Assembly: GCF_003967035.1 (NCBI RefSeq)
Contig: NZ_AP018560.1
Span: 643,001-707,000, forward strand
Source: Aerosticca soli
GTDB taxonomy: Bacteria > Pseudomonadota > Gammaproteobacteria > Xanthomonadales > Rhodanobacteraceae
DNA: 64,000 bases
Direction of reading: 5' to 3'
Below, one piece after another: positions 37,521 through 50,826 of this stretch. The notes beneath the pieces are model-generated. The model did no database searches, had not been told where the DNA came from, and worked only from the letters and a program-made list of their open reading frames with translations. Each line of letters opens with the position of its first letter. Positions within the stretch are counted from its first letter, which is position 1. Made by a program: the position numbers and the translations under genes.

Positions 37521-38735
37521 TTACAGGCCGAGCAGCATGCGCTGCGGGTTCTCGAGCTGGTTCTTGATGTCGACCAGGAACAGCACCGCGTCCTTGCCGT
37601 CGATGATGCGATGGTCGTAGGACAGCGCGATGTACATCATCGGCGCGATCACCACCTGGCCGTCCACCGCGGCCGGACGCTCCTTGATCGCGTGCATGCC
37701 GAGGATGGCGCTCTGCGGCGGGTTGACGATCGGCGTGGACATCAGCGAGCCGAAGGTGCCGCCGTTGGTGATGGTGAAGGTGCCGCCCTGCAGGTCCTCC
37801 AAGGTCAGCTTGCCCTCGCGGGCCTTCTTGGCGTACTCGGCGATGCCCTTCTCGATCTCGGCGAAGCTCATGTCCTGGGCGTCGCGCAGCACCGGCGTGA
37901 CCAGGCCCTTGTCGGTGGCCACCGCGATCGAGATGTCCTGGTAGCCGTGATAGATGATGTCGTTGCCGTCCACCGAGGCGTTGACGATCGGGTGGCGCTT
38001 GAGCGCCTCGGCGGTGGCCTTGACGAAGAAGCTCATGAAGCCGAGCTTGATGCCGTGCGTCTTTTCGAACGATTCGCCCAGGCTCTTGCGCAGCTTCACC
38101 ACTTCGGCCAGGTTGACCTCGTTGAACGAAGTCAGCATGGCGATCGAGTTCTTCGACTGCATCAGGCGCTCGGCGATGCGCGCGCGGATGCGCGTCATCG
38201 GCACGCGTTCCTCCGGCCGCGCGCCCGGCGTGGCGGCGGCAGGCTGTGCCGGCGCGGACGGCTTGGCGGTGGCGGCCTTGACCACGTCCTCCTTGGTCAC
38301 CCGACCGCCGCGACCGGTGCCGGTGATGGCCGAGGTATCGACATGGGCCTCCTCGGCGACCCGGCGTGCGGCCGGCGACAGGGTGTCGTCCGCGGACTTG
38401 GCCGGCGCGCCCGGCGTGGACGCCGGGGCTTGCGCTGGTGCCGGCGCGGGCGCCTTGGCCTCGCTCTTGGCCGCCGGGGCGGGCGCGGCCGCGGCGGCGC
38501 CTTCCTCGATCACCGCGATCACCTGCTGGCTGGTCACGGTGTCGCCGGGCTTGAACTTGATTTCCTTGAGCACGCCGTCGACCGGCGAGGGCACTTCGAG
38601 CACCACCTTGTCGGTTTCGAGGTCGACCAGGTTCTCATCGCGCCTGACCGCGTCGCCGGCCTGCTTGTGCCAGGTGGCGATGGTGGCGTCGGAGACGGAT
38701 TCGGGCAGGACGGGGACTTTGACTTCGATGGACAT
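37521..38735 (-). CDS. sucB: 2-oxoglutarate dehydrogenase E2, succinyltransferase
   Basis: A 404-residue core subunit. It has an N-terminal lipoyl domain with the modified Lys in [20 protein letters not shown] (near residue 43), an Ala/Pro-rich linker, and a peripheral-subunit-binding segment ([20 protein letters not shown]). The C-terminal transacylase domain carries the active-site words [20 protein letters not shown]. The start at 38735 ([20 protein letters not shown]) has GGAACC upstream. It sits between sucA and lpdA. Confidence 0.97.
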   Translation of the reverse strand: MSIEVKVPVLPESVSDATIATWHKQAGDAVRRDENLVDLETDKVVLEVPSPVDGVLKEIKFKPGDTVTSQQVIAVIEEGAAAAAPAPAAKSEAKAPAPAPAQAPASTPGAPAKSADDTLSPAARRVAEEAHVDTSAITGTGRGGRVTKEDVVKAATAKPSAPAQPAAATPGARPEERVPMTRIRARIAERLMQSKNSIAMLTSFNEVNLAEVVKLRKSLGESFEKTHGIKLGFMSFFVKATAEALKRHPIVNASVDGNDIIYHGYQDISIAVATDKGLVTPVLRDAQDMSFAEIEKGIAEYAKKAREGKLTLEDLQGGTFTITNGGTFGSLMSTPIVNPPQSAILGMHAIKERPAAVDGQVVIAPMMYIALSYDHRIIDGKDAVLFLVDIKNQLENPQRMLLGL

Positions 38736-38821
38736 GGCGGTTCCTTAAAGTGGGTGCGCTCATCCCTGAACGCCGAAGTCGAAAAGCGGCCATCCGTGGC
38801 CACGCTGTTCAGGAAATCTGC

Positions 38822-41656
<2,835 letters not shown>

Positions 41657-41779
41657 GTCACCACCGGCAGGGGAAGGGGAGACTCGCAAGGGCGCCGCCA
41701 GAGCGGCCGGCGGGCCGGGAAACTTGCCGATTATAAGCCCCCTGCCTGCGGCGTCGCGACAGCCGGGCGCGCGCGGCGC

Positions 41780-42271
41780 TCACAGGTCGAGCGCGCGCAG
41801 CACGCCCGCGGGTCGCGCGCGTTGCCAGCCGGCCTCGAATTGGCGCAGATAGGGTGCCTGGGCCGCAGGGTCGCCGAACCCGGCGCGACCCTGCGGCCGT
41901 TCGGCCAGCGGCTGGAACAGCCAGCCACCGGTGTCGGCGAGCAGGTATGCCGAAGGGCAGGCCAGCTCGGTCTCATCCACCGGCACGCGCACTTCGATCA
42001 GGCTGGGCAGACGCTGGACCAGGGTGAGCAGGCGATGGCCCTCGCGCAGCATCGCCTCGGCATCGTGCACCAGCAAGCGGATGTGCGCGCCGCGACCGGC
42101 AGTGGCGATGCGGCGCAGCTCGGCCAGTTCGGCATCGGCGGCGAGCACCGTGGGCGGCAGCGCCGGCATGCGCACGGCCAGGCGCCGGCGCGCGGCCCCG
42201 AGGAGGCGCAGACGGGCGGCGGCGAGCGCCTGCGCATCGGTCAAAACCAGGCTTTCCGCCGCCGTGCTCAC
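41780..42271 (-). CDS. Uncharacterised protein coupled to the RoxA gene
   Basis: A 163-residue cytoplasmic protein I do not recognise with certainty; it may be the DUF7931 type often found beside acetyltransferase or cupin genes in Xanthomonadales. It has a HIRLLVHDAEAMLREGHRLL segment followed by LVQRLPSLIEVRVPVDETEL and AYLLADTGGWLFQPLAERP, which reads like a degenerate phospholipase-D-type fold, without the HKD catalytic motif. Its ATG overlaps the roxA stop by four bases, implying translational coupling. Function is unknown. Confidence 0.65.
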   Translation of the reverse strand: MSTAAESLVLTDAQALAAARLRLLGAARRRLAVRMPALPPTVLAADAELAELRRIATAGRGAHIRLLVHDAEAMLREGHRLLTLVQRLPSLIEVRVPVDETELACPSAYLLADTGGWLFQPLAERPQGRAGFGDPAAQAPYLRQFEAGWQRARPAGVLRALDL

Positions 42272-43458
42272 CGGCGTTTGCCCGGCACCAGCAGGCCTTC
42301 ATTGACCAGTGCGAGCAGCACGTCGAGCGTCTCGGCCGTGGGCGGTTCGGCCAGGCGCAGCGTGCGCTCGGCACAGAGTCGCATGGCCAAGGCCGGAGGA
42401 CACGGCAGCGCCAGGCCGTTGGCGAACAGCATGGCCCGTGCCGGGCTTTCGCGCACCCAGGCCAGCCGCGTCCAGGGATGGCGCAGCAGCGGCGCGCCGG
42501 CCGCCAGGCGCTCGCCGAGCCGGACGGCGGTGTACGCGCGGGCAGGCGGGGCCGGTTGCCTGGCCAGGCGATAGCGGGTGATGAAGCGGCCGAACCAGTC
42601 GCGCAGGGTGGGCTCGTCGAGGCCGGCGGCGAACGGCAGCGCGGCACGCACCCGGGCGAGCGCGGCGCGGTCGATCTCGCCGGCGGCCCTGGCCGGGGTG
42701 AGGTCGGGGTCGGCGTAGCGCTTTTCCTCGGGCAGGCGCTCGGCCAGATAGTCGGCCAGATCGCCGAGCAGCTCGGCCTGGGACGGTGCGCGCATGCCGA
42801 CCGACAACGTCATGCAGGGGCCGCCGACAGCGACGCCGTCATGCGGCACGTCCGGCGGCAGATAGAGCACGTCGCCGGGTTCGAGCACCCAGGTGTGGCT
42901 GGGCGAGAAATGGACCAGCTGCTTGAGCTCGACGTCCGGGCGGAAGTCCCTGGGCGCCGCCGGGTCGGTGCTGATCGCCCAGCGCCGCCGGCCCAGCCCC
43001 TGGATCAGGAATACGTCGTACTGGTCCACGTGCGGGCCGACGCCGCCACCCGGCTCGGCGTAGGAGATCATGACGTCGTCCACACGCCAGCTCGGCAGGA
43101 AGGCAAAAGGCTCCAGCAGCTTCGCCACCTCGGCGTCCCATTTGTCCACGTCCTGTACCAGCAGCGTCCAGTTCGCATCGCCGGTGGCGGCGAAGTCGGC
43201 TTCCTCCAGCGGGCCGGTCTTGACCTGCCAGCGCCGGCGCGCCGCATCGTGCTTGATCAGCCGCGACAGCGCCCCGTCCTCGCAGGCCAGGCCGGCGAGG
43301 TCGTCCGGCGTGATCGGTGGCACGAAACCGGGAAAGGCCTGACGTATCAGCAAGGGATGCTTTTGCCAGTAATCGCGCAGGAAACGCGCAGGCGGCATGC
43401 CGAGCGGCTGGCGCGCCGAGCCGCGCACTTCGATCGGAAAAGCCGATGGTTTGCTCAT
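42268..43458 (-). CDS. roxA: RoxA-type ribosomal protein L16 arginine hydroxylase (cupin)
   Basis: A 396-residue Fe(II)/2-oxoglutarate oxygenase of the YcfD/RoxA JmjC-like group, which hydroxylates an Arg of ribosomal protein L16. The start at 43458 (MSKPSAFPIEVRGSARQPLG) is preferred over upstream in-frame codons that run through a repeat element. Iron ligands lie in GVGPHVDQYDVFLIQGLGRR (His-x-Asp) and LYLPPDVPHDGVAVGG (His), near residues 135 and 200. The winged C-terminal region is present. It is divergent from cysJ and translationally coupled to the downstream 163-residue protein gene. Confidence 0.88.
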   Translation of the reverse strand: MSKPSAFPIEVRGSARQPLGMPPARFLRDYWQKHPLLIRQAFPGFVPPITPDDLAGLACEDGALSRLIKHDAARRRWQVKTGPLEEADFAATGDANWTLLVQDVDKWDAEVAKLLEPFAFLPSWRVDDVMISYAEPGGGVGPHVDQYDVFLIQGLGRRRWAISTDPAAPRDFRPDVELKQLVHFSPSHTWVLEPGDVLYLPPDVPHDGVAVGGPCMTLSVGMRAPSQAELLGDLADYLAERLPEEKRYADPDLTPARAAGEIDRAALARVRAALPFAAGLDEPTLRDWFGRFITRYRLARQPAPPARAYTAVRLGERLAAGAPLLRHPWTRLAWVRESPARAMLFANGLALPCPPALAMRLCAERTLRLAEPPTAETLDVLLALVNEGLLVPGKRR

Positions 43459-43673
43459 GCGCGGCATTGTAGTGGTCGCAGGGCGTCGATCCGCCACATC
43501 GCGGCTGAAGCCACTCTCTCGCAGGCAGGCGTCGCTTTGCTTGCCGGCGCCATACCGTGCCGGCGCCACCGGCACATGCGGCTCGGGCATAACGACATAT
43601 CAACACATCCTTTCGCGCGCCGGCGGCAGCGGCCTATGTTTGCGCACTGACGTTTGGACGTCCGGAGAGTCGA
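43459..43673. promoter_or_regulatory. roxA-cysJ divergent promoter region
   Basis: A 215-base spacer. It contains a REP-like sequence (43499-43525) and the stretch GGGCATAACGACATATCAAC (43587-43606). The word CATAACG also occurs before cysG, so it may be part of a CysB site. No firm -35/-10 pair could be fixed. Confidence 0.35.
43499..43525. repeat. REP-like element, degenerate copy
   Basis: TCGCGGCTGAAGCC followed by ACTCTCTCGCAGG. The same word opens the better copy at 49722-49746 (TCGCGGCTGAAGCCGCTCCC). The two copies bracket the cysJ-cysI-cysH-sat/cysC run. Confidence 0.6.
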
Positions 43674-45488
43674 GTGAATGCTGTTGTCGCACCCGTGCTG
43701 CCGGTGACCCCGATTCCACCCGAGCGGCTGGAGCAGTTGTCGCGCGCCGTCGAAGGCCTCAGTCCGGCCCAGCTTTACTGGGTGGCGGCATGGACTGCCT
43801 CGATCGCCCAGGGACAGCGTGGCGGGCCGGTCGTGCTGCCCACGACGCCAGCGGCGGAGGCCGTCGCGGCCGACCGGCTGACGATCGTCTACGGCAGCCA
43901 GACCGGCAATGCCAAGCGGATTGCCGAGGAACTGGCCCAGCGCAGCGAGAGCGCCGGGTTGACCGTACGGCTGCTGCGCGCGGACGTCTATCCACAGCGC
44001 GAGCTGGCCAAGGAGCGCCATCTCGTCGTGGTGATCAGCACCCAGGGCGACGGCGAGCCGCCGGACGATGCGCGCGGGCTGGTGGAATTCATTGCCGGCA
44101 AGCGTGCGCCGAAGTTGCCCGGACTGAAGTTCGCCGTGCTCGGGCTGGGCGATTCGAGCTATCCGCTGTTCTGCGCGATCGGCCGTCAGCTCGATGCCCG
44201 CTTCATCGAGCTGGGCGCGACGCGCTTCGCCCCGCTGGCCGAGGCGGACGTCGATTTCGAGACCGTCAGCGAGCCGTGGCTGGACAGCACGCTCAAGCAG
44301 GCACGCGAGCTGTTGGCGACGGCCAGTCCGACGGTGCGGCCGGCCGCATTGCACACGGTGCCCGATGCCAGCTGCTATACACGTGACAAGCCGTTTGCGG
44401 CGACGGTACTGGCCAACCAGCGTATCGTCTCGCGCGACAGCGACCGCGACGTGCGGCACATCGAACTGTCGCTCGAGGGGTCGGGCCTGCGTTACGAGCC
44501 AGGCGACGCCCTGGGCGTATGGCCGAAGAACCCTGCGCCGCTGGTGGCGCAGTGGCTCGATGCGTTGCAGCTCGATGGCGCGCGGGAAGTGACCCACAGA
44601 ACCCGCACCCTGCCGCTGGCCGCCTGGCTGCGCGACGAATGCGAGATCACGCGGCTGAGCCGTCCGTTCGTCGCCGCGCTGGGAGCCATCAGCGGACACG
44701 CCGAGCTGACGCAACTGCTGCACGCCGACGGCAAGGCCGCGCTCGCCGAGCTGCTGGCCAACGAGCAGCCGATCGATCTGCTGCGCCGTTACCCGGCCCG
44801 CTGGGAGCCCGAGGCGCTGATCGCCGCGCTGCGTCCGCTGACGCCGCGGTTGTATTCGATTGCCTCGAGCCGGCGCGCGGTCGACGAGGAGGTGCATCTG
44901 ACCGTGGCCGTAGTCGATTACCAGGCGCACGGCCAGCCGCATTGGGGCGCCGCCTCGACCTTCCTCGCCCAGGCCGGCGAAGACGCCACGGTGCCGGTGT
45001 TCATCGAGTCGAACGAGCGCTTCCGCCTGCCGGCCGATCCGGCGCGCGACGTCATCATGATCGGGCCGGGCACCGGTGTGGCGCCGTTCCGCGCGTTCGT
45101 GCAGGAGCGCCAGGAGACCGGCGCCAGCGGGCGCAACTGGCTGTTCTTCGGCAATCGCCATTTCGCCCGCGACTTTCTCTACCAGATCGAGTGGCAGCAG
45201 GCGCTCAAGGATGGCGCGCTGCACCGGCTCGACGTCGCCTTCTCCCGCGACGAAGGAAAAAAGGTGTACGTGCAGGACCGGCTGCGGGAGCGTGGCAGGG
45301 ATGTCTACGCGTGGCTCGAGGCTGGCGCCCACCTGTATGTGTGCGGCGACGCCACGCACATGGCGCGGGACGTGCACGACGCCCTGATCGACATCATCGC
45401 CGCCCACGGTGGCCGCTCGCCCGAGTCCGCCAAAACCTGGCTGGCCGAACTACTCCAGCAAGGGCGCTACGCCCGCGACGTGTACTGA
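43674..45488 (+). CDS. cysJ: Sulfite reductase flavoprotein (alpha) subunit
   Basis: A 604-residue FMN/FAD protein passing NADPH electrons to CysI. It starts with GTG at 43674, with GGAGAG upstream. In order: an N-terminal helix pair ([20 protein letters not shown]); a flavodoxin domain ([57 protein letters not shown]), about 65-210; an FAD-binding region ([20 protein letters not shown]); and an NADPH-binding region ([18 protein letters not shown]), ending YARDVY. cysI starts two bases after its stop. Confidence 0.97.
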   Translation: MNAVVAPVLPVTPIPPERLEQLSRAVEGLSPAQLYWVAAWTASIAQGQRGGPVVLPTTPAAEAVAADRLTIVYGSQTGNAKRIAEELAQRSESAGLTVRLLRADVYPQRELAKERHLVVVISTQGDGEPPDDARGLVEFIAGKRAPKLPGLKFAVLGLGDSSYPLFCAIGRQLDARFIELGATRFAPLAEADVDFETVSEPWLDSTLKQARELLATASPTVRPAALHTVPDASCYTRDKPFAATVLANQRIVSRDSDRDVRHIELSLEGSGLRYEPGDALGVWPKNPAPLVAQWLDALQLDGAREVTHRTRTLPLAAWLRDECEITRLSRPFVAALGAISGHAELTQLLHADGKAALAELLANEQPIDLLRRYPARWEPEALIAALRPLTPRLYSIASSRRAVDEEVHLTVAVVDYQAHGQPHWGAASTFLAQAGEDATVPVFIESNERFRLPADPARDVIMIGPGTGVAPFRAFVQERQETGASGRNWLFFGNRHFARDFLYQIEWQQALKDGALHRLDVAFSRDEGKKVYVQDRLRERGRDVYAWLEAGAHLYVCGDATHMARDVHDALIDIIAAHGGRSPESAKTWLAELLQQGRYARDVY

Positions 45489-45489
45489 C

Positions 45490-47181
45490 ATGACCGCCAA
45501 ACTCTCTGAGATGGAACAGATCAAGGCCCGCAGCCGTTTTTTGCGCGGCACGATCGCCGAAGGGCTGGCCGACCCGCTGACCGGTGCGATCAGCGACGAC
45601 GACAGCAAGCTGCTGAAATTCCATGGCAGCTACCAGCAGGACGATCGAGACCTGCGTGACGAGCGCCGCCGGCAGAAGCTGGAGCCGGCCTACAGCTTCA
45701 TGATCCGCGCGCGCCTTCCCGGCGGCGTGGTGACCCCCGCGCAGTGGCTGGCCTTCGACGCGCTGGCGCGCGAGCATGCCAACGGCACGCTGCGCATCAC
45801 CACGCGGCAGACCTTCCAGTGGCACGGCGTGATCAAGCGCGAGCTCAAGCCCACCATCGCGGCGATCCACCGCGCGCTGGCCACCACCATCGCCGCCTGC
45901 GGCGACGTGGTGCGCACGGTGGTGTGCACGCCCAACCCGGTGGAGTCCGCCGCGCACGCGGCCGCCTACGCCTGGGCCGCGAAGCTGTCCGAGCACCTGG
46001 CGCCCCGGACCCGCGCCTACCACGAGATCTGGCTGGACGGCGAGAAGCTCGTGGGCGGGGACGAGGAGCCGCTGTACGGCCCCACCTACCTGCCGCGCAA
46101 GTTCAAGATCGGCCTGGCCATCCCGCCGCTCAACGACATCGACGTGTTCGCCCAGGATCTCGGCCTGATCGCGGTCGTCGAGCAGGGCGAGCTGCGCGGC
46201 TTCGACGTCGCGGTGGGCGGCGGCATGGGCGCCACCCACGGCGACGCCGGCACCTACCCGCGGCTGGCCAGCGTGATCGGCTTCGTGGCGCCGGAGCGGT
46301 TGGTCGCGGTGGCCGAGGCGGTGATCGGCATCCAGCGCGACTGGGGCAACCGCAGCGAGCGCAAGCACGCGCGGCTCAAGTACACGCTCGACCATCGCGG
46401 GCTCGACACGTTCGTCGCCGAGCTGGAGCGGCGGCTGGGCTTCGCGCTGGAGCCGGCGCGGCCGTACCGCTTCGAGCACAACGGCGACCGCTATGGCTGG
46501 ACCGAGGGGCAGGACGGCCGCTGGCACCTCACCCTGCACATCGAATCCGGCCGTCTCGCCGACGCGGGCGGGCGGCGCGCGCTCACCGGCCTGCGCGAGT
46601 TGGCCAGGGTGCATCGCGGCGACTTCCGTCTCACCTGCAACCAGAACGTGATCGTGGCCAACGTCGAGCCCGCCGGCCGCGCGCGCATCGACGCCATCGT
46701 CGCGGCGCACGGCCTGGACGGCTACCGGCGCGGCAGCGCGATCCGCCGCCACGCGCTGGCCTGCGTGGCGCTGCCCACCTGCGGCCTGGCGATGGCCGAG
46801 AGCGAGCGCTACCTGCCCGCGCTGCTGCCGCAGCTGGAGGCGCTGCTGGAACGCCACGGCCTCGCCGACGCGCCGATCCTGCTGCGCCTGTCCGGCTGCC
46901 CCAACGGCTGCTCGCGGCCGTACCTGGGCGAGATCGCGCTGGTCGGCCGCGGCCCCGGCCGCTACGACCTGCGCCTGGGCGCCGACTTCCGCGGCCAGCG
47001 GCTCAACCAGATCTACCGCGAGAACATCGACGAAGCGACAATCTTGGCCACCCTCGATCCGCTGTTCGCGCGCTACGCCGCCGAGCGCACGGAGAGCGAG
47101 GGCTTTGGTGATTTCCTGTACCGCGTGGGCGAACTGGTTGCACCGGCGCGTCGCACCATCCCGCCGGAGGTCTGCGCATGA
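45490..47181 (+). CDS. cysI: Sulfite reductase hemoprotein (beta) subunit
   Basis: A 563-residue siroheme/[4Fe-4S] enzyme that reduces sulfite to sulfide with six electrons. The start at 45490 ([20 protein letters not shown]) follows the cysJ stop directly. Cluster and siroheme ligands are the cysteines in [17 protein letters not shown] and [20 protein letters not shown] near residues 430-480. Substrate-binding basic words include [20 protein letters not shown]. Siroheme should come from CysG encoded at 51-52.6 kb. It overlaps cysH by four bases. Confidence 0.97.
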   Translation: MTAKLSEMEQIKARSRFLRGTIAEGLADPLTGAISDDDSKLLKFHGSYQQDDRDLRDERRRQKLEPAYSFMIRARLPGGVVTPAQWLAFDALAREHANGTLRITTRQTFQWHGVIKRELKPTIAAIHRALATTIAACGDVVRTVVCTPNPVESAAHAAAYAWAAKLSEHLAPRTRAYHEIWLDGEKLVGGDEEPLYGPTYLPRKFKIGLAIPPLNDIDVFAQDLGLIAVVEQGELRGFDVAVGGGMGATHGDAGTYPRLASVIGFVAPERLVAVAEAVIGIQRDWGNRSERKHARLKYTLDHRGLDTFVAELERRLGFALEPARPYRFEHNGDRYGWTEGQDGRWHLTLHIESGRLADAGGRRALTGLRELARVHRGDFRLTCNQNVIVANVEPAGRARIDAIVAAHGLDGYRRGSAIRRHALACVALPTCGLAMAESERYLPALLPQLEALLERHGLADAPILLRLSGCPNGCSRPYLGEIALVGRGPGRYDLRLGADFRGQRLNQIYRENIDEATILATLDPLFARYAAERTESEGFGDFLYRVGELVAPARRTIPPEVCA

Positions 47182-47891
47182 GTGCGTTGCCGAAGAGCGC
47201 CGACCCGGATGCACGCGAGCGACTGAACCAGGCGCTGGCCCAGCGCAGTGCCGAGGAGCGCGCCGCCTGGGCGCTGGAGCATGCCCCCGGCACGCACGTG
47301 CTTTCGTCCAGCTTCGGCGCCCAGGCCGCCGTCTCGCTGCACATGCTCACGCGCCTGCAGCCGCGCCTGCCGGTGGTGCTGATCGATACCGGCTACCTGT
47401 TTCCGGAGACGTACCAGTTCGTCGACCGCCTCACCGAGCGGCTCGAACTCAACCTCAAGGTATACCGGCCACAGCTCAGTCCGGCCTGGATGGAAGCGCG
47501 CTATGGACGGCTGTGGGAGCAGGGCGTCGCCGGGATCGACCGGTACAACCAGATGCGCAAGGTCGAGCCGATGCAACGTGCGCTGGCCGAGCTCGGTGCC
47601 GGGAGCTGGTTCGCCGGGCTGCGGCGCGGGCAGTCGGCCAGCCGTGCCACGGTGGATTTCGCCGAGCATCGCAACGGCCGCTGGAAGTTCCATCCGCTGG
47701 CGGACTGGACCGACCGCGATGTCGGCCAGTACCTGCAGCGGCATGACCTGCCCTACCACCCACTGTGGGAGCAGGGCTACGTCTCGATTGGCGATACCCA
47801 CACCAGCAGGCGCTGGGAGCCGGGCATGGAGGCGGAGGACACCCGCTTCTTCGGCCTCAAGCGCGAATGCGGCCTGCATCTGTTCGTGTAG
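47178..47891 (+). CDS. cysH: Phosphoadenylylsulfate (PAPS) reductase
   Basis: A 237-residue thioredoxin- or glutaredoxin-dependent reductase forming sulfite from PAPS. Family words are [60 protein letters not shown] and the catalytic Cys near the end in [12 protein letters not shown]. It lacks the paired-cysteine iron-sulfur motifs of APS reductases, so it should use PAPS. This fits the APS kinase domain encoded next door. The start overlaps the cysI stop (ATGA). Confidence 0.94.
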   Translation: MSALPKSADPDARERLNQALAQRSAEERAAWALEHAPGTHVLSSSFGAQAAVSLHMLTRLQPRLPVVLIDTGYLFPETYQFVDRLTERLELNLKVYRPQLSPAWMEARYGRLWEQGVAGIDRYNQMRKVEPMQRALAELGAGSWFAGLRRGQSASRATVDFAEHRNGRWKFHPLADWTDRDVGQYLQRHDLPYHPLWEQGYVSIGDTHTSRRWEPGMEAEDTRFFGLKRECGLHLFV

Positions 47892-47960
47892 CCGCCAGCC
47901 CCACTCCCCACCGATGAACCCCAAGTCGCTTCGCCGCGACCACGACAGGACCCACCCTTG

Positions 47961-49712
47961 ATGGCAACCGTGCTTTCCCCCGAATACCAGACCACCGACG
48001 AACCATTGATCGCCCCGCACGGCGGCGTGCTCAAGGAGCGCTACCTGCCGGCGGACGAGGCCGAGGCGCTCAAGCAGCGTATCGGCAACCTGCCTTCGGT
48101 GGACCTGAACACGCGTCAGCTGTGCGATCTGGAGCTGCTGCTCAACGGCGCGTTCTCGCCGTTGGAGGGGTTCCTCGGCCGGCTGGACTACAACCGCGTT
48201 CTCGATGAGATGCGCCTGGCCGACGGCACGTTGTGGCCGATGCCGATCACGCTGGACGTGGGCGAGGCGCTCGCTGCGCAGCTTTCGGCCGGCAGCGAAG
48301 TGGCCCTGCGTGATTCCCAGGGCGTGCCGCTGGCGGTGCTGGAGGTCGATGACATCTACTGGCCGGATCGCCTGCACGAGGCGCGCCGCGTGTTCGGCAC
48401 CACCGACCGCCTGCACCCGGGCGTGGCCGAGCTGCTGGAATGCACGCGGCCGGCCTGCCTGGGCGGCCGCGTGCGCGGCATCCAGCCGCCGGCGCACTAC
48501 GACTTCACCGAGCTGCGCGACACGCCGCGCCGCCTGCGCGAGTGGTTCGCCGCCCGCGGCTGGACCCGCGTGGTGGCCTTCCAGACGCGCAACCCGATGC
48601 ACCGCGCGCACCGCGAGCTGACCCTGCGCGCGGCCGAGCAGGTCGGTGCCAAGCTGCTGATCCAGCCGTCGGTCGGCCGCACCAAGCCAGGCGACGTGGA
48701 TCACTACACCCGCGTGCGTTGCTACCGCGCGCTGCTGCCGCAGTACCCGCAGGACAGCGTGAAGCTGTCGCTGCTGCCGCTGGCGATGCGCATGGGCGGA
48801 CCGCGCGAGGCGCTGTGGCACGCGATCATCCGCAAGAACTACGGCGCCACCCACTTCATCGTCGGCCGCGACCACGCCGGTCCCGGCAAGGACGCCGACG
48901 GCAAGCCATTCTACCCGCCGTTCGCCGCGCAGGAGCTGCTGCGCGCGCACCAGGACGAGCTCGGCATCGGCATCGTGCCGTTCCCGGCGATGGTGTACGC
49001 GGCCAACCGCGACGCCTACCTGCCGGCCACCGAGGTCGGGCCGCAGGACGAGGTGCGCGACATCTCCGGCACCGAGCTGCGCCGGCACCTGCGCGAGGGC
49101 AGCGAGATCCCGTCCTGGTTCAGCTTCCCCGAGGTGGTGAGGATCCTGCGCGAGCGCCACCCGGCGCGCGCGCCGCGCGGCTTCGCGCTGTTCTTCACCG
49201 GCCTGTCCGGCGCTGGCAAGTCGACCCTGGCGCAGGCGGTGGTGGCGCAGCTGCTGGAGCACGGCAGCCGGCCGGTGACCGTGCTGGACGGCGACGAGGT
49301 GCGCCGGCATCTCTCGCGCGGGCTGGGCTTCTCGCGCGAGGACCGCGCCGCCAACGTCACCCGCATCGGCTACGTGGCAGGCGAGATCGTGCGCCACGGC
49401 GGCATCGCGGTGTGCGCGCCGATCGCGCCCTACGCCGACGCCCGCGCCGAGGCGCGCGCGCTGGTGGAGGCGCACGGCGACTTCATCGAGATCCACGTGG
49501 CGACGCCGCTGGAGGTGTGCGAGGCGCGCGATCGCAAGGGCCTGTACGCGCAGGCGCGCGCAGGGAAGATCGCCAGCTTCACCGGCATCAGCGACCCCTA
49601 CGAGGTGCCCGAAGCACCGGAGCTGCGCGTCGATGGTGGTTCGGCCGAGCCGGTCGTGTTGGCCCGGCAGATCCTCGCCCTGCTGCGTAACAAGGGGCTG
49701 ATCGACGGTTGA
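47961..49712 (+). CDS. Fused sulfate adenylyltransferase / APS kinase
   Basis: A 583-residue bifunctional enzyme making PAPS from sulfate in two ATP-dependent steps. Residues 1 to about 395 are a homomeric ATP sulfurylase (Sat), with the motif VVAFQTRNPMHRAHRELTLR and HFIVGRDHAGPGKDADGKPF. Residues about 400-583 are APS kinase (CysC): Walker [21 protein letters not shown], then VTVLDGDEVRRHLSRGLGFS. This replaces the CysD-CysN system of E. coli. The ATG at 47961 is chosen; a TTG codon directly before it is in frame. It lies 69 bases after cysH and convergent with cysB. Confidence 0.95.
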   Translation: MATVLSPEYQTTDEPLIAPHGGVLKERYLPADEAEALKQRIGNLPSVDLNTRQLCDLELLLNGAFSPLEGFLGRLDYNRVLDEMRLADGTLWPMPITLDVGEALAAQLSAGSEVALRDSQGVPLAVLEVDDIYWPDRLHEARRVFGTTDRLHPGVAELLECTRPACLGGRVRGIQPPAHYDFTELRDTPRRLREWFAARGWTRVVAFQTRNPMHRAHRELTLRAAEQVGAKLLIQPSVGRTKPGDVDHYTRVRCYRALLPQYPQDSVKLSLLPLAMRMGGPREALWHAIIRKNYGATHFIVGRDHAGPGKDADGKPFYPPFAAQELLRAHQDELGIGIVPFPAMVYAANRDAYLPATEVGPQDEVRDISGTELRRHLREGSEIPSWFSFPEVVRILRERHPARAPRGFALFFTGLSGAGKSTLAQAVVAQLLEHGSRPVTVLDGDEVRRHLSRGLGFSREDRAANVTRIGYVAGEIVRHGGIAVCAPIAPYADARAEARALVEAHGDFIEIHVATPLEVCEARDRKGLYAQARAGKIASFTGISDPYEVPEAPELRVDGGSAEPVVLARQILALLRNKGLIDG

Positions 49713-49721
49713 GGGCAGTCA

Positions 49722-49746
49722 TCGCGGCTGAAGCCGCTCCCACAGG
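49722..49746. repeat. REP-like element
   Basis: TCGCGGCTGAAGCCGCTCCC then ACAGG, containing the short dyad GCGGCT-GA-AGCCGC. Such REP units are scattered between genes in Pseudomonas and Xanthomonadales. It sits between the convergent sat-cysC and cysB genes; a degenerate copy is at 43499-43525. Confidence 0.7.
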
Positions 49747-49827
49747 TGCGCGGCGCCATTGGCTCTGGGTCTGGTGGGGCGGCGTCAGTCGGCAAAGAGC
49801 AAAGAAGGACAGCCAGCGCCACCGGCT

Positions 49828-50826
49828 CTACGCGGCATCCGGCAACAGCACCTGCGAGCGCTCGCGCCAGTGTGGTACGGACGGCCATTCCACGGCGTCC
49901 GGGCTGCTCGCCTGCAGCGCTCGCGCGACGTCGCGACGCCCCAGGTGCGGGGCAAAGGCGGCGATGAACTCGAGCATGAAGTCGCGCAGCACGCTCTCGC
50001 GGCGCAGCACGATCCAGGTGGTGCATTCGGGTAGCAGGTGATCAGCCGGGAGCGTGCGCAGGTCGGTGTCGCTTGCCTGCATGGCCATCTCGGCGAGCAC
50101 GCCGATGCCCAGTCCGGCGCGCACGTAGGTCTTGATCAAATCCGCGTCGCCTGCCGTCATGGTGATCTGCGGCCGCAGGCCCGCCTGCTCGAAGGCCTGG
50201 CGCAGGGACGAGTCCGGCTTGACCGACGAGTCGTAGCTCACCAGCGGCAACCCGGCCAGTTCCTGCAGTGTCAGCGGTCTGGTCTGCGTGGCCAGCGCAT
50301 GGGCCAAGGGTGCCACCACCACGCGGTTCCAGCGGTAGGCGGGCAGGGCGATGCCGACATCCGGCGGCGCGCCCACGCTGCTGATCACGGCCAGATCGGC
50401 GCGGCCGGCTTCCAGTTGCGCCAGCACTTCGGTGTCCCGGCCCGGCTGCAGGTGCACGCTTACCTGCGGATAGCGCTGGTTGAGCGCCGCAATCGATGCC
50501 GGCAGCGCAAAGCGCGCCTGCGTGTGGGTCGTGGCGATGCGCAGTTCGCCGCTGGTCTCGTTGCGCAGGTTGGCGGCGATGGAGCGGATGTTGTCCGCTT
50601 CGGCCAGAATGACGCGGGCTCGCTCGAGTACATGACGCCCGGCGCGCGTCACGCCATCGAGGCTCTTGCCCTTGCGCACGAACAGCTTGACGCCCAGCTC
50701 GTCCTCAAGCTGCTTGAGCTGCTTGCTCAGACCGGGCTGGGTGGCGTGCACGTGCTCGGCCGCCAGGGTGATGTTCAGACCCGCGTCGGCAATGGCGACG
50801 AGATAGCGCAGCTGGACTAGCGTCAT
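49828..50826 (-). CDS. cysB: LysR-family regulator CysB
   Basis: A 332-residue LysR-type activator of sulfur assimilation. The start at 50826 (MTLVQLRYLVAIADAGLNIT) gives the usual N-terminal winged helix with LAAEHVHATQPGLSKQLKQL. The effector domain has the CysB/Cbl layout (SGELRIATTHTQARFALPAS and DADLIKTYVRAGLGIGVLAE), matching the inducer-binding positions of CysB. It lies convergent with sat-cysC and divergent from cysG across a 301-base spacer, so it probably controls both sides. N-acetylserine as inducer is inferred from the family. Confidence 0.92.
   Translation of the reverse strand: MTLVQLRYLVAIADAGLNITLAAEHVHATQPGLSKQLKQLEDELGVKLFVRKGKSLDGVTRAGRHVLERARVILAEADNIRSIAANLRNETSGELRIATTHTQARFALPASIAALNQRYPQVSVHLQPGRDTEVLAQLEAGRADLAVISSVGAPPDVGIALPAYRWNRVVVAPLAHALATQTRPLTLQELAGLPLVSYDSSVKPDSSLRQAFEQAGLRPQITMTAGDADLIKTYVRAGLGIGVLAEMAMQASDTDLRTLPADHLLPECTTWIVLRRESVLRDFMLEFIAAFAPHLGRRDVARALQASSPDAVEWPSVPHWRERSQVLLPDAA

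Noticed and set aside
41780-42271. Phospholipase-D-like activity for the protein coupled to roxA
   Set aside because: There is a suggestive HxRLLVHD segment but no HxKx4D catalytic motif pair, so no enzyme function is claimed.
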